Of a DNA stretch of 64,000 nucleotides, positions 9,644 through 17,973 are shown piece by piece. The stretch spans positions 62,001 to 126,000 of the forward strand of contig NZ_QPIW01000006.1 of the NCBI RefSeq assembly GCF_003339505.1. The letters run 5' to 3'. Position 1 is the stretch's first letter. Each line of letters starts with the position of its first letter. A program made the position numbers and the translations under genes. The stretch is from Runella aurantiaca. Lineage in GTDB: Bacteria; Bacteroidota; Bacteroidia; Cytophagales; Spirosomataceae. Below the pieces are notes generated by a model. That model did not search any database. It had not been told where the DNA came from and saw only the letters and a list, made by a program, of their open reading frames with translations.

Positions 9644-10537
9644 ATGAGAAAGATTATTTTATTTTCCCTGTCGGTATTATTATTTGCATCTTGTAACAAA
9701 AAACAATTAGCTCAACTGACCAAAGATAAAGCTGAACTTCAGGCTCTTCTTGACAAGAATAAAGCTGATTGCGACGCACTTAGTGCAAAACTTAAAAATG
9801 ACATCAGCGATTTGAGCAATCAAATCAAGATGAAAGATGGTGACATCACCAACGAGCGGGCCAAATTGAAAGCGATGGAAGATGAGTTGGCTTACTTGAA
9901 GCGTACAAACACCAACTTATTGGATCGCCTTTCTGACCTCTCTATCGTCAGCAAAGATGGCGCCGAAAGCATCAAAAAATCATTGGATGCCCTCAACCGT
10001 CAGAGCTCTTACATCCAAGATTTGAACTCAAATCTGCGCCGTAAAGACTCGCTCAACTTGGCCCTTGTGATGAACCTCAAGCGTTCATTGGACAATGTGA
10101 GCGACGAAGACGTAAACATCGAAGTGAAAAAAGGAGTGGTTTATATCTCTCTTTCCGACAAAATGTTGTTTAAATACGGCAGCTACGACATCACCACCCA
10201 AGCTGAAAACGTGTTGAGCAAAATTGCTAAAGTCGTAAACGACCGCAAAGATTTTGACATCTTGGTAGAAGGCCACACCGATAGCGTACCGTATAGCAGC
10301 GCTTCTGTATTGGAAGACAACTGGGATTTGAGCGCAAAACGCGCTACCTCGGTAGTACGCGCCCTCCAGAAAAAATACGGTGTAGCTCCTGAGCGCATGA
10401 CCGCCGGTGGTCGTGGCGAGTTTGTGCCTAAAGTAGCAAACGACAGCAGCCAAAACCGCAGCCGTAACCGTCGTACCGAAATCGTTATTTTGCCAAAATT
10501 GGATCAATTCTTCCAATTGTTTGAGTCAGGCAAATAA
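9644..10537 (+). CDS. OmpA-family peptidoglycan-binding lipoprotein with coiled coil
   Basis: 297 residues. The lipoprotein signal ends LFASC (Cys about 17). Residues 25-150 are Lys/Glu/Asp/Leu-rich heptads, predicted coiled coil. Residues 155-290 form an OmpA C-terminal domain with VEGHTDSVPY, the NWDLSAKRA helix and SQNRSRNRRTEIVI, the residues that bind diaminopimelate in peptidoglycan. It probably links the outer membrane to the cell wall from the periplasmic side. It is monocistronic, with a strong terminator 28 bp after the stop. A near-identical copy of that terminator region reappears at 13342, on the far side of the accessory island. Confidence 0.9.
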   Translation: MRKIILFSLSVLLFASCNKKQLAQLTKDKAELQALLDKNKADCDALSAKLKNDISDLSNQIKMKDGDITNERAKLKAMEDELAYLKRTNTNLLDRLSDLSIVSKDGAESIKKSLDALNRQSSYIQDLNSNLRRKDSLNLALVMNLKRSLDNVSDEDVNIEVKKGVVYISLSDKMLFKYGSYDITTQAENVLSKIAKVVNDRKDFDILVEGHTDSVPYSSASVLEDNWDLSAKRATSVVRALQKKYGVAPERMTAGGRGEFVPKVANDSSQNRSRNRRTEIVILPKLDQFFQLFESGK

Positions 10538-10564
10538 GCATTCGTAAGAATAAATTTTCATAAA

Positions 10565-10600
10565 AGGAGCGGTGTCTTTCGAGACATCGCTCCTTTTTTT
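10565..10600 (+). terminator. Rho-independent terminator of the OmpA-like gene
   Basis: A 13-bp stem (AGGAGCGGTGTCT / AGACATCGCTCCT, one G-T wobble) around a TTCG loop, followed by T7. Confidence 0.92.
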
Positions 10601-10617
10601 GGTAGAACTACATAACT
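10567..10617. repeat. 51-bp direct repeat, copy 1 (OmpA terminator region)
   Basis: Matches 13342-13392 at 49 of 51 positions (by eye) in the same orientation. It includes most of the terminator hairpin, the T7 run and the following GGTAGAA..TACATAACT. The pair brackets the accessory segment 10618-13341. Confidence 0.9.
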
Positions 10618-10645
10618 CAAGTGTTAGATAGAGTAAAGAATACTA

Positions 10646-11138
10646 CTACACAATTTGGACAATTGAATGTTTTTTAAGCTGAATGAGTCCTAAATATTTA
10701 TCCAGCTCCAAATAGCTAACAATTTGATTACTAATAAATTGCAGGCCACATCTAAATGTTGATACTGCTGGATATTCATTCCCATTTCTGTACTTTATAA
10801 CCCTGATTTTTTGTGTTTTTTTCTGAATAATACCTTCTCTGATTGATAAAACGTAAGCAACAATTACCAAACTAATCATTAATCTAATCTTCTTGAGGTC
10901 AGTCAAAGACATGTCTTCTAAATTGAATCCATTCGTTTTTAGATGCTTAAAGCAGTATTCGATTTTCCAGCGTTTAGCATATTGTTTGCCAACCCTTTTC
11001 TGATATAAAATATTAGTAATGAGACAAATAACAGGTTCGTCTTTGTTGGCTGAACGCCACATCTCTATCTTATATTTATCTAATCCTAAATCAAAAATTG
11101 CCTGTGAATACCCTTTCTTCAGAGCCTTTTTTTCTTGA
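10646..11138 (-). pseudogene. IS4-family transposase, C-terminal fragment
   Basis: About 164 codons remain. They carry the IS4 signature Y-(2)-R-(3)-E-(6)-K in YAKRWKIEYCFKHLK, followed by the usual GFNLEDMSLTDLKKIR segment, so the catalytic Glu and the end of the DDE domain survive. The frame is interrupted at 11139 by the hairpin of the Y1-transposase element. The N-terminal portion with the two catalytic Asp residues is not recognisable upstream of 11810. The gene is therefore inactive. It was probably disrupted by the inserted element and then lost its 5' part. Confidence 0.85.
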
Positions 11139-11162
11139 CCGTGGTCTGTGTCTTCACAGACC
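11139..11162 (-). repeat. REP-like hairpin, left end of the Y1-transposase element
   Basis: CCGT plus the palindrome GGTCTGTG-TCTT-CACAGACC (11143-11162). Its reverse complement matches the copy at 11787-11810 except for one loop base, so the two are inverted ends. It lies 2 bp beyond the stop of the transposase gene. Confidence 0.85.
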
Positions 11163-11163
11163 T

Positions 11164-11727
11164 TCAAAAACGTTCTTGATAGTGTGTCAGAAATCTATCA
11201 TCGTCTTCGCCTTTTTCATAAAATTTGGCCGAAGACCATCGGTAGGCCTCAGGACGTTGAGCCAAGTTCCACCTTTGATGCAGTGGATTCAGATGGATAT
11301 AATTTATTTTTTGTTCCACCTTTTGGCGGTTATCCATCAGGACTGCCAATGGGTCGCGTTGCCAAACTCTGTATTTTCGCTCTTTTTCTTCAACCCTAAA
11401 ATAGGGTAACACTTGAGGGTGATTGTTTTGTAAATCTTTGACAATCAAATGGCCGGTGTATTTATTGAAACTTGCATGAGGCATTTCCTTACCATTGTAT
11501 TCTTTCATTTCCCAAACTACATGCAAATGATTGGGCATAATCACATAGGCATAGACCACTATTTGACCTCGATTTACTAACTCTTGCCAAGAAGAAATAA
11601 TCAATTCTTTGTATTTGTCTTGTTTGAGCAAATGCTTCCAATCTTTAATGGTATCCGTCCAAAAATAAACTTCATCAAAGTTCATTCTTGAGTTTCGGAA
11701 TTTGCTTTCTTGATGTTCGTTTACCAT
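11164..11727 (-). CDS. REP-associated tyrosine transposase (RAYT, Y1_Tnp / IS200-like)
   Basis: 187 residues. The HUH motif is in VIMPNHLHVVW (H-x-H, about residues 66-68) and the candidate catalytic Tyr is in KINYIHLNPL (about 142), followed by the W-x-x-S-A end typical of RAYTs. Such enzymes nick single-stranded DNA at palindromic REP hairpins. Fittingly, the gene sits between two inverted copies of a 20-bp hairpin (11139-11162 and 11787-11810). It looks intact and may be active or domesticated. The Ile/Lys-rich, AT-rich coding matches the island rather than the surrounding chromosome. Confidence 0.9.
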   Translation of the reverse strand: MVNEHQESKFRNSRMNFDEVYFWTDTIKDWKHLLKQDKYKELIISSWQELVNRGQIVVYAYVIMPNHLHVVWEMKEYNGKEMPHASFNKYTGHLIVKDLQNNHPQVLPYFRVEEKERKYRVWQRDPLAVLMDNRQKVEQKINYIHLNPLHQRWNLAQRPEAYRWSSAKFYEKGEDDDRFLTHYQERF

Positions 11728-11786
11728 ATTAATAATTCTTAAACATTAAACTTGCAATCCAAAACTTTTTTGAGTTGTCTTCTTTA

Positions 11787-11810
11787 GGTCTGTGGAGACA
11801 CAGACCACGG
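11787..11810 (+). repeat. REP-like hairpin, right end of the Y1-transposase element
   Basis: GGTCTGTG-GAGA-CACAGACC followed by ACGG. It is inverted relative to the copy at 11139-11162 and stands 59 bp upstream of the transposase start. Confidence 0.85.
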
Positions 11811-12100
11811 GTTTGAAATACATAAATTTATTGTAAATAATCTGCGCACTGGGGAAATTCAAGATTCTATAGAGATTACCATAAAATAAACATTTAACTA
11901 TCAATAATTTACAATTTTTTCGCCAATAGCGATGAGAACATCACCAAATGCAAAAAAGAGATAATGAGCCCAAATACAGTTGATTTTCGAGAGTCCAACA
12001 GTCACCAACGGGACGTTTTCAGTACTAACGACTTTTTTGTAAGCTGGACAAGGGCTTTTATTCTTAACTTACCAAATAATATTTCTAAAGAAGTTTAATT
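11811..12100. other. AT-rich stretch without a recognised gene
   Basis: 290 bp between the REP-like hairpin and the AlbA_2-like gene. No convincing coding frame and no recognisable remainder of the IS4 transposase. It presumably contains the promoter of the downstream gene. Confidence 0.5.
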
Positions 12101-13138
12101 ATGTCATACGCAGAGCTATTTTTTAAAAAGAAACTTCATGAACTCAATTATGAAGATATTGAAAATTATTTCATTGATGCTCAGGAAGAGTCCAACCTCT
12201 TGGAACTAAAATCTTATGCTGCTGATAAAGACCAAAAAAATGATCATAGTGCAAAAGAGAAAAAGATATATGAAACGATTTGCGGACTATTAAACTCAGA
12301 AGGTGGTATCATAATTTGGGGGGCTCCTGTTGGAAAAAAAGCACCTGGCAAAAAGGAGCAAATATTTCAGGGAGAACTTTCTCCAGTAACTAAACTTATT
12401 GAAAAAGACGGATTTATCAGAACTATAGCTCAGTTATTCTCACCTGTTCCCAATGGAGTTAGATTCCAGATGTTAAAAAAGAATGAAGGGAGCTATGTCT
12501 ATGTTATTGAAGTTGAAGATAGTTTATACAAGCCACATCAATATAAAGGCACCTATTTTATGCGGCTTGACGGCCAGACACACACAGCTCCTCATTACTA
12601 TGTTGAGGCATTGATTCGCAGAATTACTTTTCCCAATCTTGAAGGGTATTTAAGAATTGATGGTCTTCATCTTAATTCTTATGATACTTCAAACGGTGTT
12701 ATCATGGATTTTACTTTTGTAATTTATAATTGGACCAGACTTCAGAATGAATATGATATCTACTGTAAAGTTGTAACAGATGCTGAAGTTAACACTCAAT
12801 TTTCTGAACCCAACAAATTACGGAAAGGACATGAGATTATATGGAAAAATGCAGCACCAATATTATATTATCATAACCCATTGATAATTCGTGATAAAGT
12901 TTTCTTTAAAACTCAAGAATTACAGATGCACGATTTTAAAGGCTTTATAATTGTTTTTTTTGGAGGAAAACAATCCCCACTTAAATATTCAAAATACCGC
13001 TTTATGTTTGCCAACTTATATGCCAATAACCCTCATTCTGATAACAATGCTTATATAATTGATAAAATTGAGAATAAGTATACTCATGAAATGGACATAA
13101 GAGATAGTGATCAGATCAAAGGCATGATTGGAAGATGA
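12101..13138 (+). CDS. AlbA_2/Schlafen-type putative DNA/ATP-binding protein
   Basis: 345 residues. The first 190 follow the AlbA_2 (Schlafen AAA_4-like) pattern: ESNLLELKSY, then K-x-I-Y-E-T-I-C-G-L-L-N-S-E-G-G-I-I-I-W-G, then the YVIEVEDSLYKPHQ strand and YFMRLDGQTHTA. The remaining 150 residues are a beta-rich domain I do not recognise. Related proteins are annotated as transcriptional regulators or putative nucleic-acid-binding ATPases, and Schlafen-like domains occur in some anti-phage systems. Composition is strongly AT-rich and it is alone within a mobile-remnant island, so recent transfer is likely. Function unknown. Confidence 0.75.
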   Translation: MSYAELFFKKKLHELNYEDIENYFIDAQEESNLLELKSYAADKDQKNDHSAKEKKIYETICGLLNSEGGIIIWGAPVGKKAPGKKEQIFQGELSPVTKLIEKDGFIRTIAQLFSPVPNGVRFQMLKKNEGSYVYVIEVEDSLYKPHQYKGTYFMRLDGQTHTAPHYYVEALIRRITFPNLEGYLRIDGLHLNSYDTSNGVIMDFTFVIYNWTRLQNEYDIYCKVVTDAEVNTQFSEPNKLRKGHEIIWKNAAPILYYHNPLIIRDKVFFKTQELQMHDFKGFIIVFFGGKQSPLKYSKYRFMFANLYANNPHSDNNAYIIDKIENKYTHEMDIRDSDQIKGMIGR

Positions 13139-13228
13139 CAAAAGAGAAACATAATCATTTCTAAATGGGGATATTTTCACTCAACTGTACTTTTTGAAAA
13201 CTTTACTATTGATAATCAAACAGTGACT

Positions 13229-13258
13229 GGGTTTGACACAGTTAGTTGAAAAGACCCC
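13229..13258. mobile_element. Possible IS terminal inverted repeat remnant
   Basis: The stretch GGGTTTGACACAGTTAGTTG followed by AAAAGACC resembles ends of IS256-type elements (CTGTGTCAAACCC when read on the minus strand). No transposase or second end is present. Judged from memory of such ends only. Confidence 0.35.
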
Positions 13259-13341
13259 TAAATGGAGAGTCATTCTTTTGGCCCTGCGGCCTTAAGCGCG
13301 CACTACTGGGCTGTTTTCGAGTCAAAATTATCTTTTTCAGC

Positions 13342-13392
13342 GAGCGGTGTCTTTCGGGACATCGCTCCTTTTTTTGGTAGAAATACATAACT
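13342..13392. repeat. 51-bp direct repeat, copy 2 (terminator-like)
   Basis: Second copy of the OmpA terminator region, 49/51 identical to 10567-10617. It still encodes a hairpin plus T7 but has no gene directly upstream, as expected if it arose by duplication during insertion. Confidence 0.9.
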
Positions 13393-13472
13393 TCATCGTT
13401 GTTTTTCGTTACTTTACAACACAAGATTCAGAGACAACCTGCCATAAACTTTTCTTACGATTCATCCCAACC

Positions 13473-15125
13473 ATGAAACACCTCCGCAAACTCACCTTAG
13501 CCGCCGTTTGTATGATTGGCGTAGGATTCTTTGCCTTTCGCCCCGACGAACGTTTTTTTGAAATCGCCCGTAACCTCGACATTTACGCCACACTATTTAA
13601 GGAGCTGAATCGCTATTATGTAGACGAAATCAACCCCAATCGCCTGACCAAGATGAGCATCGAATCCATGCTCAAAAATTTGGACCCTTACACCAACTTT
13701 TACGCCGAAGACGAAATCGAAGATTATCGTACCATGACCACGGGCCAGTACACGGGCATCGGGGCCATTATTACGAACAATAAAGGTAAAAACATCATTT
13801 ACTCCATTCTGGAAGGTTCTCCTGCCGAAAAAGCGGGGCTTCACATCGGGGATGAAATCGTAAAAATTGACGGGGTAGATCTAACCACCCGTAAAGATGC
13901 CAACCCCGATAAATTGATGAAGGGGCAGGCCAACTCAACCGTAAAATTGGCCGTACGCCGCGTAGGAAGTCCTTCACTGCTCGAAATGAACGTAACCCGC
14001 GAATTTGTTAAAACGGGCAATGTACCTTACTACGGCATGTTGAACGACGAAGTGGGCTACATTGACTTGAAAGATTTTAACCAAACCGCCGCCCGGGAAG
14101 TCAAAACTGCCTTGGTAGAGTTGAAAGGAAAAGGCATGAAAAAACTGGTGCTCGACGTGCGCGAAAACCCCGGTGGATTGCTTGACCAAGCGGTATTGAT
14201 TTGTAATTTATTTATCCCAAAAGATGCAGAAGTAGTTTCGAACCGTGGTAAAGTAACAGAATGGAACAAAACCTACACCGCGCCGATGGCCCCCGTCGAT
14301 ACCGAGATTCCGTTGGTGGTACTGGTCAATGGCCGCAGTGCTTCTGCCTCCGAGATTGTGTCGGGGGTTATTCAGGATTATGACCGTGGTGTCTTGATTG
14401 GACAGCGTACGTACGGCAAAGGATTGGTCCAAACCACCCGCGATTTGTCTTACAATACCAAACTAAAAGTAACCGTTGCCAAGTACTACATTCCGAGCGG
14501 CCGTTGCATTCAGGCGATTGATTATAGCCACCGCAACGACGACGGCAGCGTGGGTAAAATTCCTGATTCTCTCAAAGTAGCCTTTAAAACCCGCAATGGT
14601 CGCACCGTATACGATGGCGGGGGCGTAGAACCCGACGTTCCGACGGAGTTGGTCAGCCGCACGTCTATCGTTAACAGCCTCAACAGCAAAGGGTTATTCT
14701 TTGACTACGCGCTCAAGTACCGCGCCGACCATCCCACCGTCAAGCCCGCCAAGGAGTTTGAGCTAAGCGATGCTGACTATCAGGGATTTGTGAATTGGCT
14801 GAAGGATAAGGAATACGATTATACTACGCAGGTAGAAAAAGACCTGAGCGAGTTGGAAGCCTCGGCCAAGAAAGAAAAATATTTTGACGCGGTGCAGGAG
14901 CAATTCAAAGCCCTGAAAACCAAACTTACGCACAGCAAAGACACCGATTTAGCGATGTTTAAAAAAGATATTAAGCAGGTATTGGAGCGCGAAATTGTTT
15001 CGCACGTGTACCTTCAAAAAGGGGAGCGTGAGTTTGTGTTCCGCACCGACCCCGAAGTAAAAGCGGCTTTGGATTTATTCAAAGATATGCCCCGCTACGA
15101 CAAAATTTTGAAAGGCACGAAGTAG
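13473..15125 (+). CDS. S41-family C-terminal processing peptidase (CTP/Tsp-like)
   Basis: 550 residues from the ATG at 13473 (MKHLRKLTLAAVCM); a longer in-frame extension would read through the terminator repeat and is rejected. The signal or anchor segment covers residues 5-22. A PDZ domain sits at about 85-180 (YTGIGAIITN, GSPAEKAGLHIGDEI). The peptidase core follows, with the catalytic Ser in NGRSASASEI and the Lys in RTYGKGLVQT, the Ser-Lys dyad of tail-specific proteases. It should act in the periplasm on C-terminal tails of envelope proteins. The C-terminal 130 residues are helical and charged. A strong bidirectional terminator follows. Confidence 0.93.
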   Translation: MKHLRKLTLAAVCMIGVGFFAFRPDERFFEIARNLDIYATLFKELNRYYVDEINPNRLTKMSIESMLKNLDPYTNFYAEDEIEDYRTMTTGQYTGIGAIITNNKGKNIIYSILEGSPAEKAGLHIGDEIVKIDGVDLTTRKDANPDKLMKGQANSTVKLAVRRVGSPSLLEMNVTREFVKTGNVPYYGMLNDEVGYIDLKDFNQTAAREVKTALVELKGKGMKKLVLDVRENPGGLLDQAVLICNLFIPKDAEVVSNRGKVTEWNKTYTAPMAPVDTEIPLVVLVNGRSASASEIVSGVIQDYDRGVLIGQRTYGKGLVQTTRDLSYNTKLKVTVAKYYIPSGRCIQAIDYSHRNDDGSVGKIPDSLKVAFKTRNGRTVYDGGGVEPDVPTELVSRTSIVNSLNSKGLFFDYALKYRADHPTVKPAKEFELSDADYQGFVNWLKDKEYDYTTQVEKDLSELEASAKKEKYFDAVQEQFKALKTKLTHSKDTDLAMFKKDIKQVLEREIVSHVYLQKGEREFVFRTDPEVKAALDLFKDMPRYDKILKGTK

Positions 15126-15145
15126 GGGCAGGCCTTGCGTCTGCC

Positions 15146-15181
15146 CTCTAGTTACGTCTCTAGTTACGTCCCTAGTTGCGT
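15146..15181. repeat. 12-bp tandem repeat, three units
   Basis: CTCTAGTTACGT is repeated three times, the last unit with two changes. It lies in the short gap between the protease stop and its terminator. The motif may be a decayed relative of the GTAGAGACG repeat family seen at 61743. Confidence 0.7.
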
Positions 15182-15193
15182 CTGCTCTTACAC

Positions 15194-15236
15194 CAAAAAA
15201 GGCAGCTATCGTTTTGAGCGATAGCTGCCTTTTTTG
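15194..15236. terminator. Bidirectional terminator between the S41 protease and the SDR
   Basis: AAAAAAGGCAGCTATCG ... CGATAGCTGCCTTTTTT: an 11-bp GC-containing stem flanked by A6 and T6, serving the convergent genes on both sides. Confidence 0.93.
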
Positions 15237-15253
15237 GTTTCAAAATTCTAAAA

Positions 15254-16027
15254 CTACTCAGGCGTTACGTAGGCCGCCGTAATACCGCCATCCACTAAAA
15301 AGTCGGTTCCTGTGATGTAAGATGATTCGTCCGAGGCGAGGAAAAGCGCGGCATAAGCCATTTCTTTGGCTTCGCCAAAACGACCCATCGGAACGTGAAC
15401 CAAGCGGCGTTGTTTCTTTTCTTCGGTATTCAAAAATTTCATCAACAACTCAGTCCGAAGCGGGCCCGGGCAAAGCGCATTGACGCGAATGCCTTCGCGG
15501 GCGTGAATCACCGCCAACTCACGGCTCATTGACAAAACCGCTCCTTTGCTCGCCGTGTAGGCAATCTGCGGAGTAGCCGCTCCCAACAAAGCCACAAAAG
15601 ACGCCGTGTTGATGATGCTGCCGCCACCGGCACGTTTGAGGGCAGGAATGGCGTATTTACAACCAAAAAAGACCCCTTTCACGTTGATGTTCATCGTCAA
15701 ATCCCACACCGATTCTTCGGTCGTCACGGCATTATCGTCATCGCTGTGCATGATACCAGCGTTGTTGAACACAATGTTCAATTTGCCAAAGGTTTGCTCG
15801 GCAAAGGCGACCATGTTTTCGCAATCTGAAGCTTTTGAAACATCGCACCGTACATAGGCAGCTTTGCCACCTTGGTCCAAAATCAATTGAGCCGTTTCTT
15901 GTCCTGCGGTATCATTCACATCGGCCACTACCACGGCGGCTCCTTCTTGGGCAAATAAAAGTGCTGTTTCGCGACCGATGCCGCTGCTTCCGCCCGTAAC
16001 AAGGGCAACTTTATTGAGTAAACGCAT
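15254..16027 (-). CDS. Short-chain dehydrogenase/reductase (SDR)
   Basis: 257 residues, classical SDR length. TGGSSGIGRE (about 12-21) is the TGxxxGxG cofactor loop. ADVN after the second strand places an Asp that usually selects NAD(H). NNAG is at about 90. The catalytic Ser is in INTASF and Tyr-x-x-x-Lys in YTASKG. The PG motif and a C-terminal YITGTDFLVDGG segment complete the fold. The closest annotated groups would be glucose 1-dehydrogenase or 3-oxoacyl reductase-like SDRs; the substrate is unknown. It stands alone between a bidirectional terminator and the M61 peptidase terminator. Confidence 0.92.
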   Translation of the reverse strand: MRLLNKVALVTGGSSGIGRETALLFAQEGAAVVVADVNDTAGQETAQLILDQGGKAAYVRCDVSKASDCENMVAFAEQTFGKLNIVFNNAGIMHSDDDNAVTTEESVWDLTMNINVKGVFFGCKYAIPALKRAGGGSIINTASFVALLGAATPQIAYTASKGAVLSMSRELAVIHAREGIRVNALCPGPLRTELLMKFLNTEEKKQRRLVHVPMGRFGEAKEMAYAALFLASDESSYITGTDFLVDGGITAAYVTPE

Positions 16028-16101
16028 ACGTAAGTTAAATTAAACAGGGTGTTTGTAAATGAGAACTATTTTTGGTTTTACGGATATAATTTATTGAAAA
16101 C

Positions 16102-16121
16102 AAACACTTTACAAAAGTGTT
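16102..16121 (-). terminator. Hairpin downstream of the M61 peptidase gene
   Basis: AACACTTT-ACA-AAAGTGTT is an 8-bp perfect inverted repeat (16103-16121), 7 bp after the stop. On the minus strand it is followed by TGTTTTC, a moderately T-rich tail. Confidence 0.5.
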
Positions 16122-16127
16122 GAATCG

Positions 16128-17909
16128 CTATTTTCCCCAAGCTTCATAGATTTTATTCTGCAAAACGGTTGGGTTAGGTACTCGACGAATCGGGAAGTTT
16201 TTCTCCCTTTTTGTTGACAATTGAATGATCGTTGTTTTCTTTTCATTGTTTTGAAGACAAACAACATTGATGCTCTCGGAGGGTTTCTTTCGGCTCACGA
16301 TTTCATCGAATTGCTGAGCTGGCTTGGAATCTGCATTGAGCAAAATCGCCTGTCTTCGAATTCCCGCATTCCAAGCGGGCGATTGCCACTCTACGTTTGT
16401 TACCACTACCGAATCATTTCTCATTCGGGTAGATATTCCTGTCCAAGCTCCCGGCAATATTTGTGCAGTTGTATCAACTTCCAACCCGGCGTAGTTAAGG
16501 TACTTCTGATAGTCTATCTCCCGAACGGTTGACACGTACGCAAGAATATCATCAATGGGTTTTGTAACGATTTTTTCGCAAACCGCTTTGAATTCTTCAT
16601 CGGTAAACCCTCGCTTTTTCTGACGATAAAACTGTTGGTATAAAACTTTCATCACATCATCCAACGATTTCTTATTTTGGGTCTCGTGCCTTATTTTAAA
16701 ATCTAGTAGCATTCCTACAACAGGCCCTTTATCATAATAAGAAATAGTCTTATTTACCTCATCGTCGGTGCGCCCAAACGGCCCGTCAGACCATGTGTCA
16801 TAACTCGCCTCCGCGAGCGATTGGTAGAGTCGACCAGGTTTATTTTCAAAAGCCCGCATGTTATTTCTCAACGATTGCAGCAATTGTTGTTCGTTTGTAA
16901 TTCCCGCTCTTTTCAGAATAAGGTATTCATAATAAACCGTAAGCCCTTCCGAAATCCAGAGCAATTTTGTACGGTTTCCGTTGTCATAATCAAAAGGCCC
17001 CAATTCAAGAGGGCGAATTCTTTTAACATTATAATGGTGAAAATACTCATGTGCCAAAAAATTAAGCACCCGAATGCGCCCGTCTGGCGTATTCAAGGCA
17101 GCTCCGTCAAAGCTAATTGCCGTAGAATTGGCGTGCTCGATGCCTCCCTGCCCAGGGCCGATACCCAAAAATGTATAATGCTGATAGGGAATTTCTCCGA
17201 TAATATCCGAGGCCTTTTCGATGATGTTTTTCAGGTCGTTCACAAATTGAACTCGGTCAAATTCTCCTAATTTGTATCCGATAAACCGATGAGGGATACC
17301 TTTTACGTAAAAGACTGGCAACTCGTCCAAATTGCCCATCAGGATAGGACTATCATAAAGCACGTCGTAATCAGGGGCATAAAAAGTATTCGGTTTACCC
17401 TTTACTTCATCCAATCCCGTTGCTATTTTGTTCCACTTTGAGAACGGCCGAATGGCAACTGTACTAGATAAATTCAGTTGATTGGCAGGATAGAGAAATA
17501 CACTCGTAGGTACGATATACCCTCTTTCTTCGTCCAGATAGCTGTTGGCTACAAACTTACGGTCGGCTAAAATTGAATAGCTGATGCGCAACTCCCTTCC
17601 GTTGTTTTCAACCTCCCATGTACTATTATTTTTTTTGAGCCAATTGACTTTGTTTCCCTTCACATCCGTTACTTTAAAATTTTGGAGATTCTTGGGATAA
17701 TTCATTTTCTGATAATACCCCGGTGACCAAACGGGCATTCTGAAATCAATCTTTTCGCCTTTGAATCCTTCACAGTTCAGTTCAACTTGAAAAAGATGAG
17801 AAGCTGGCTCTTCCATTGTGACTGTAAAAGCCAGTTTTTGGGAGAACCCAGAAGTTATTCCCCAAAAAGAAATAAAAATAAGCGTAAAGAGTTGATGAAA
17901 AGAGGGCAT
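16128..17909 (-). CDS. M61-family (glycyl aminopeptidase-like) metallopeptidase
   Basis: 593 residues with a signal peptide (hydrophobic 8-22, cleavage near GFS-QKL). The N-terminal beta domain covers about 25-200. The gluzincin core has HEYFHHY (HExxH; two His zinc ligands and the catalytic Glu) and the third ligand Glu in WISEGLTVYYEY. A C-terminal PDZ-like segment includes SPAWNAGIRRQAILLNAD. The architecture (N-domain, M61 catalytic domain, PDZ) is that of bacterial periplasmic or secreted M61 aminopeptidases preferring Gly or Ala N-termini. No partner gene is evident, and the small exported protein just upstream is read in the same direction. Confidence 0.92.
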   Translation of the reverse strand: MPSFHQLFTLIFISFWGITSGFSQKLAFTVTMEEPASHLFQVELNCEGFKGEKIDFRMPVWSPGYYQKMNYPKNLQNFKVTDVKGNKVNWLKKNNSTWEVENNGRELRISYSILADRKFVANSYLDEERGYIVPTSVFLYPANQLNLSSTVAIRPFSKWNKIATGLDEVKGKPNTFYAPDYDVLYDSPILMGNLDELPVFYVKGIPHRFIGYKLGEFDRVQFVNDLKNIIEKASDIIGEIPYQHYTFLGIGPGQGGIEHANSTAISFDGAALNTPDGRIRVLNFLAHEYFHHYNVKRIRPLELGPFDYDNGNRTKLLWISEGLTVYYEYLILKRAGITNEQQLLQSLRNNMRAFENKPGRLYQSLAEASYDTWSDGPFGRTDDEVNKTISYYDKGPVVGMLLDFKIRHETQNKKSLDDVMKVLYQQFYRQKKRGFTDEEFKAVCEKIVTKPIDDILAYVSTVREIDYQKYLNYAGLEVDTTAQILPGAWTGISTRMRNDSVVVTNVEWQSPAWNAGIRRQAILLNADSKPAQQFDEIVSRKKPSESINVVCLQNNEKKTTIIQLSTKREKNFPIRRVPNPTVLQNKIYEAWGK

Positions 17910-17973
17910 TACCGTTATATTTTTTAAGAGAAAGAGGTCACAAATATTCGTACATTGAGTTCATCGTCGGTGG

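Larger units (their letters stand above)
10618..13341. mobile_element. Mosaic accessory island between terminator repeats
   Basis: A 2.7-kb segment bounded by 51-bp direct repeats. Inside, in order, are an IS4 transposase fragment, a Y1/REP-type transposase with its own inverted hairpins, a 290-bp gene-free stretch, an AT-rich AlbA_2-like gene and a possible IS256-type end. Base composition is visibly more AT-rich than both flanks. The repeats suggest insertion or recombination at the OmpA terminator, but no single element type explains the whole. Confidence 0.6.

Noticed and set aside
11139-11167. Start of the IS4 transposase fragment at 11167 inside the RAYT end
   Set aside because: The first residues are hairpin-encoded. 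The true IS4 sequence begins only at 11138, so the fragment has no genuine start.
13347-13472. N-terminal extension of the S41 protease reading through the terminator repeat
   Set aside because: It would be translated from the 51-bp repeat and lies before a clean signal segment starting at 13473.
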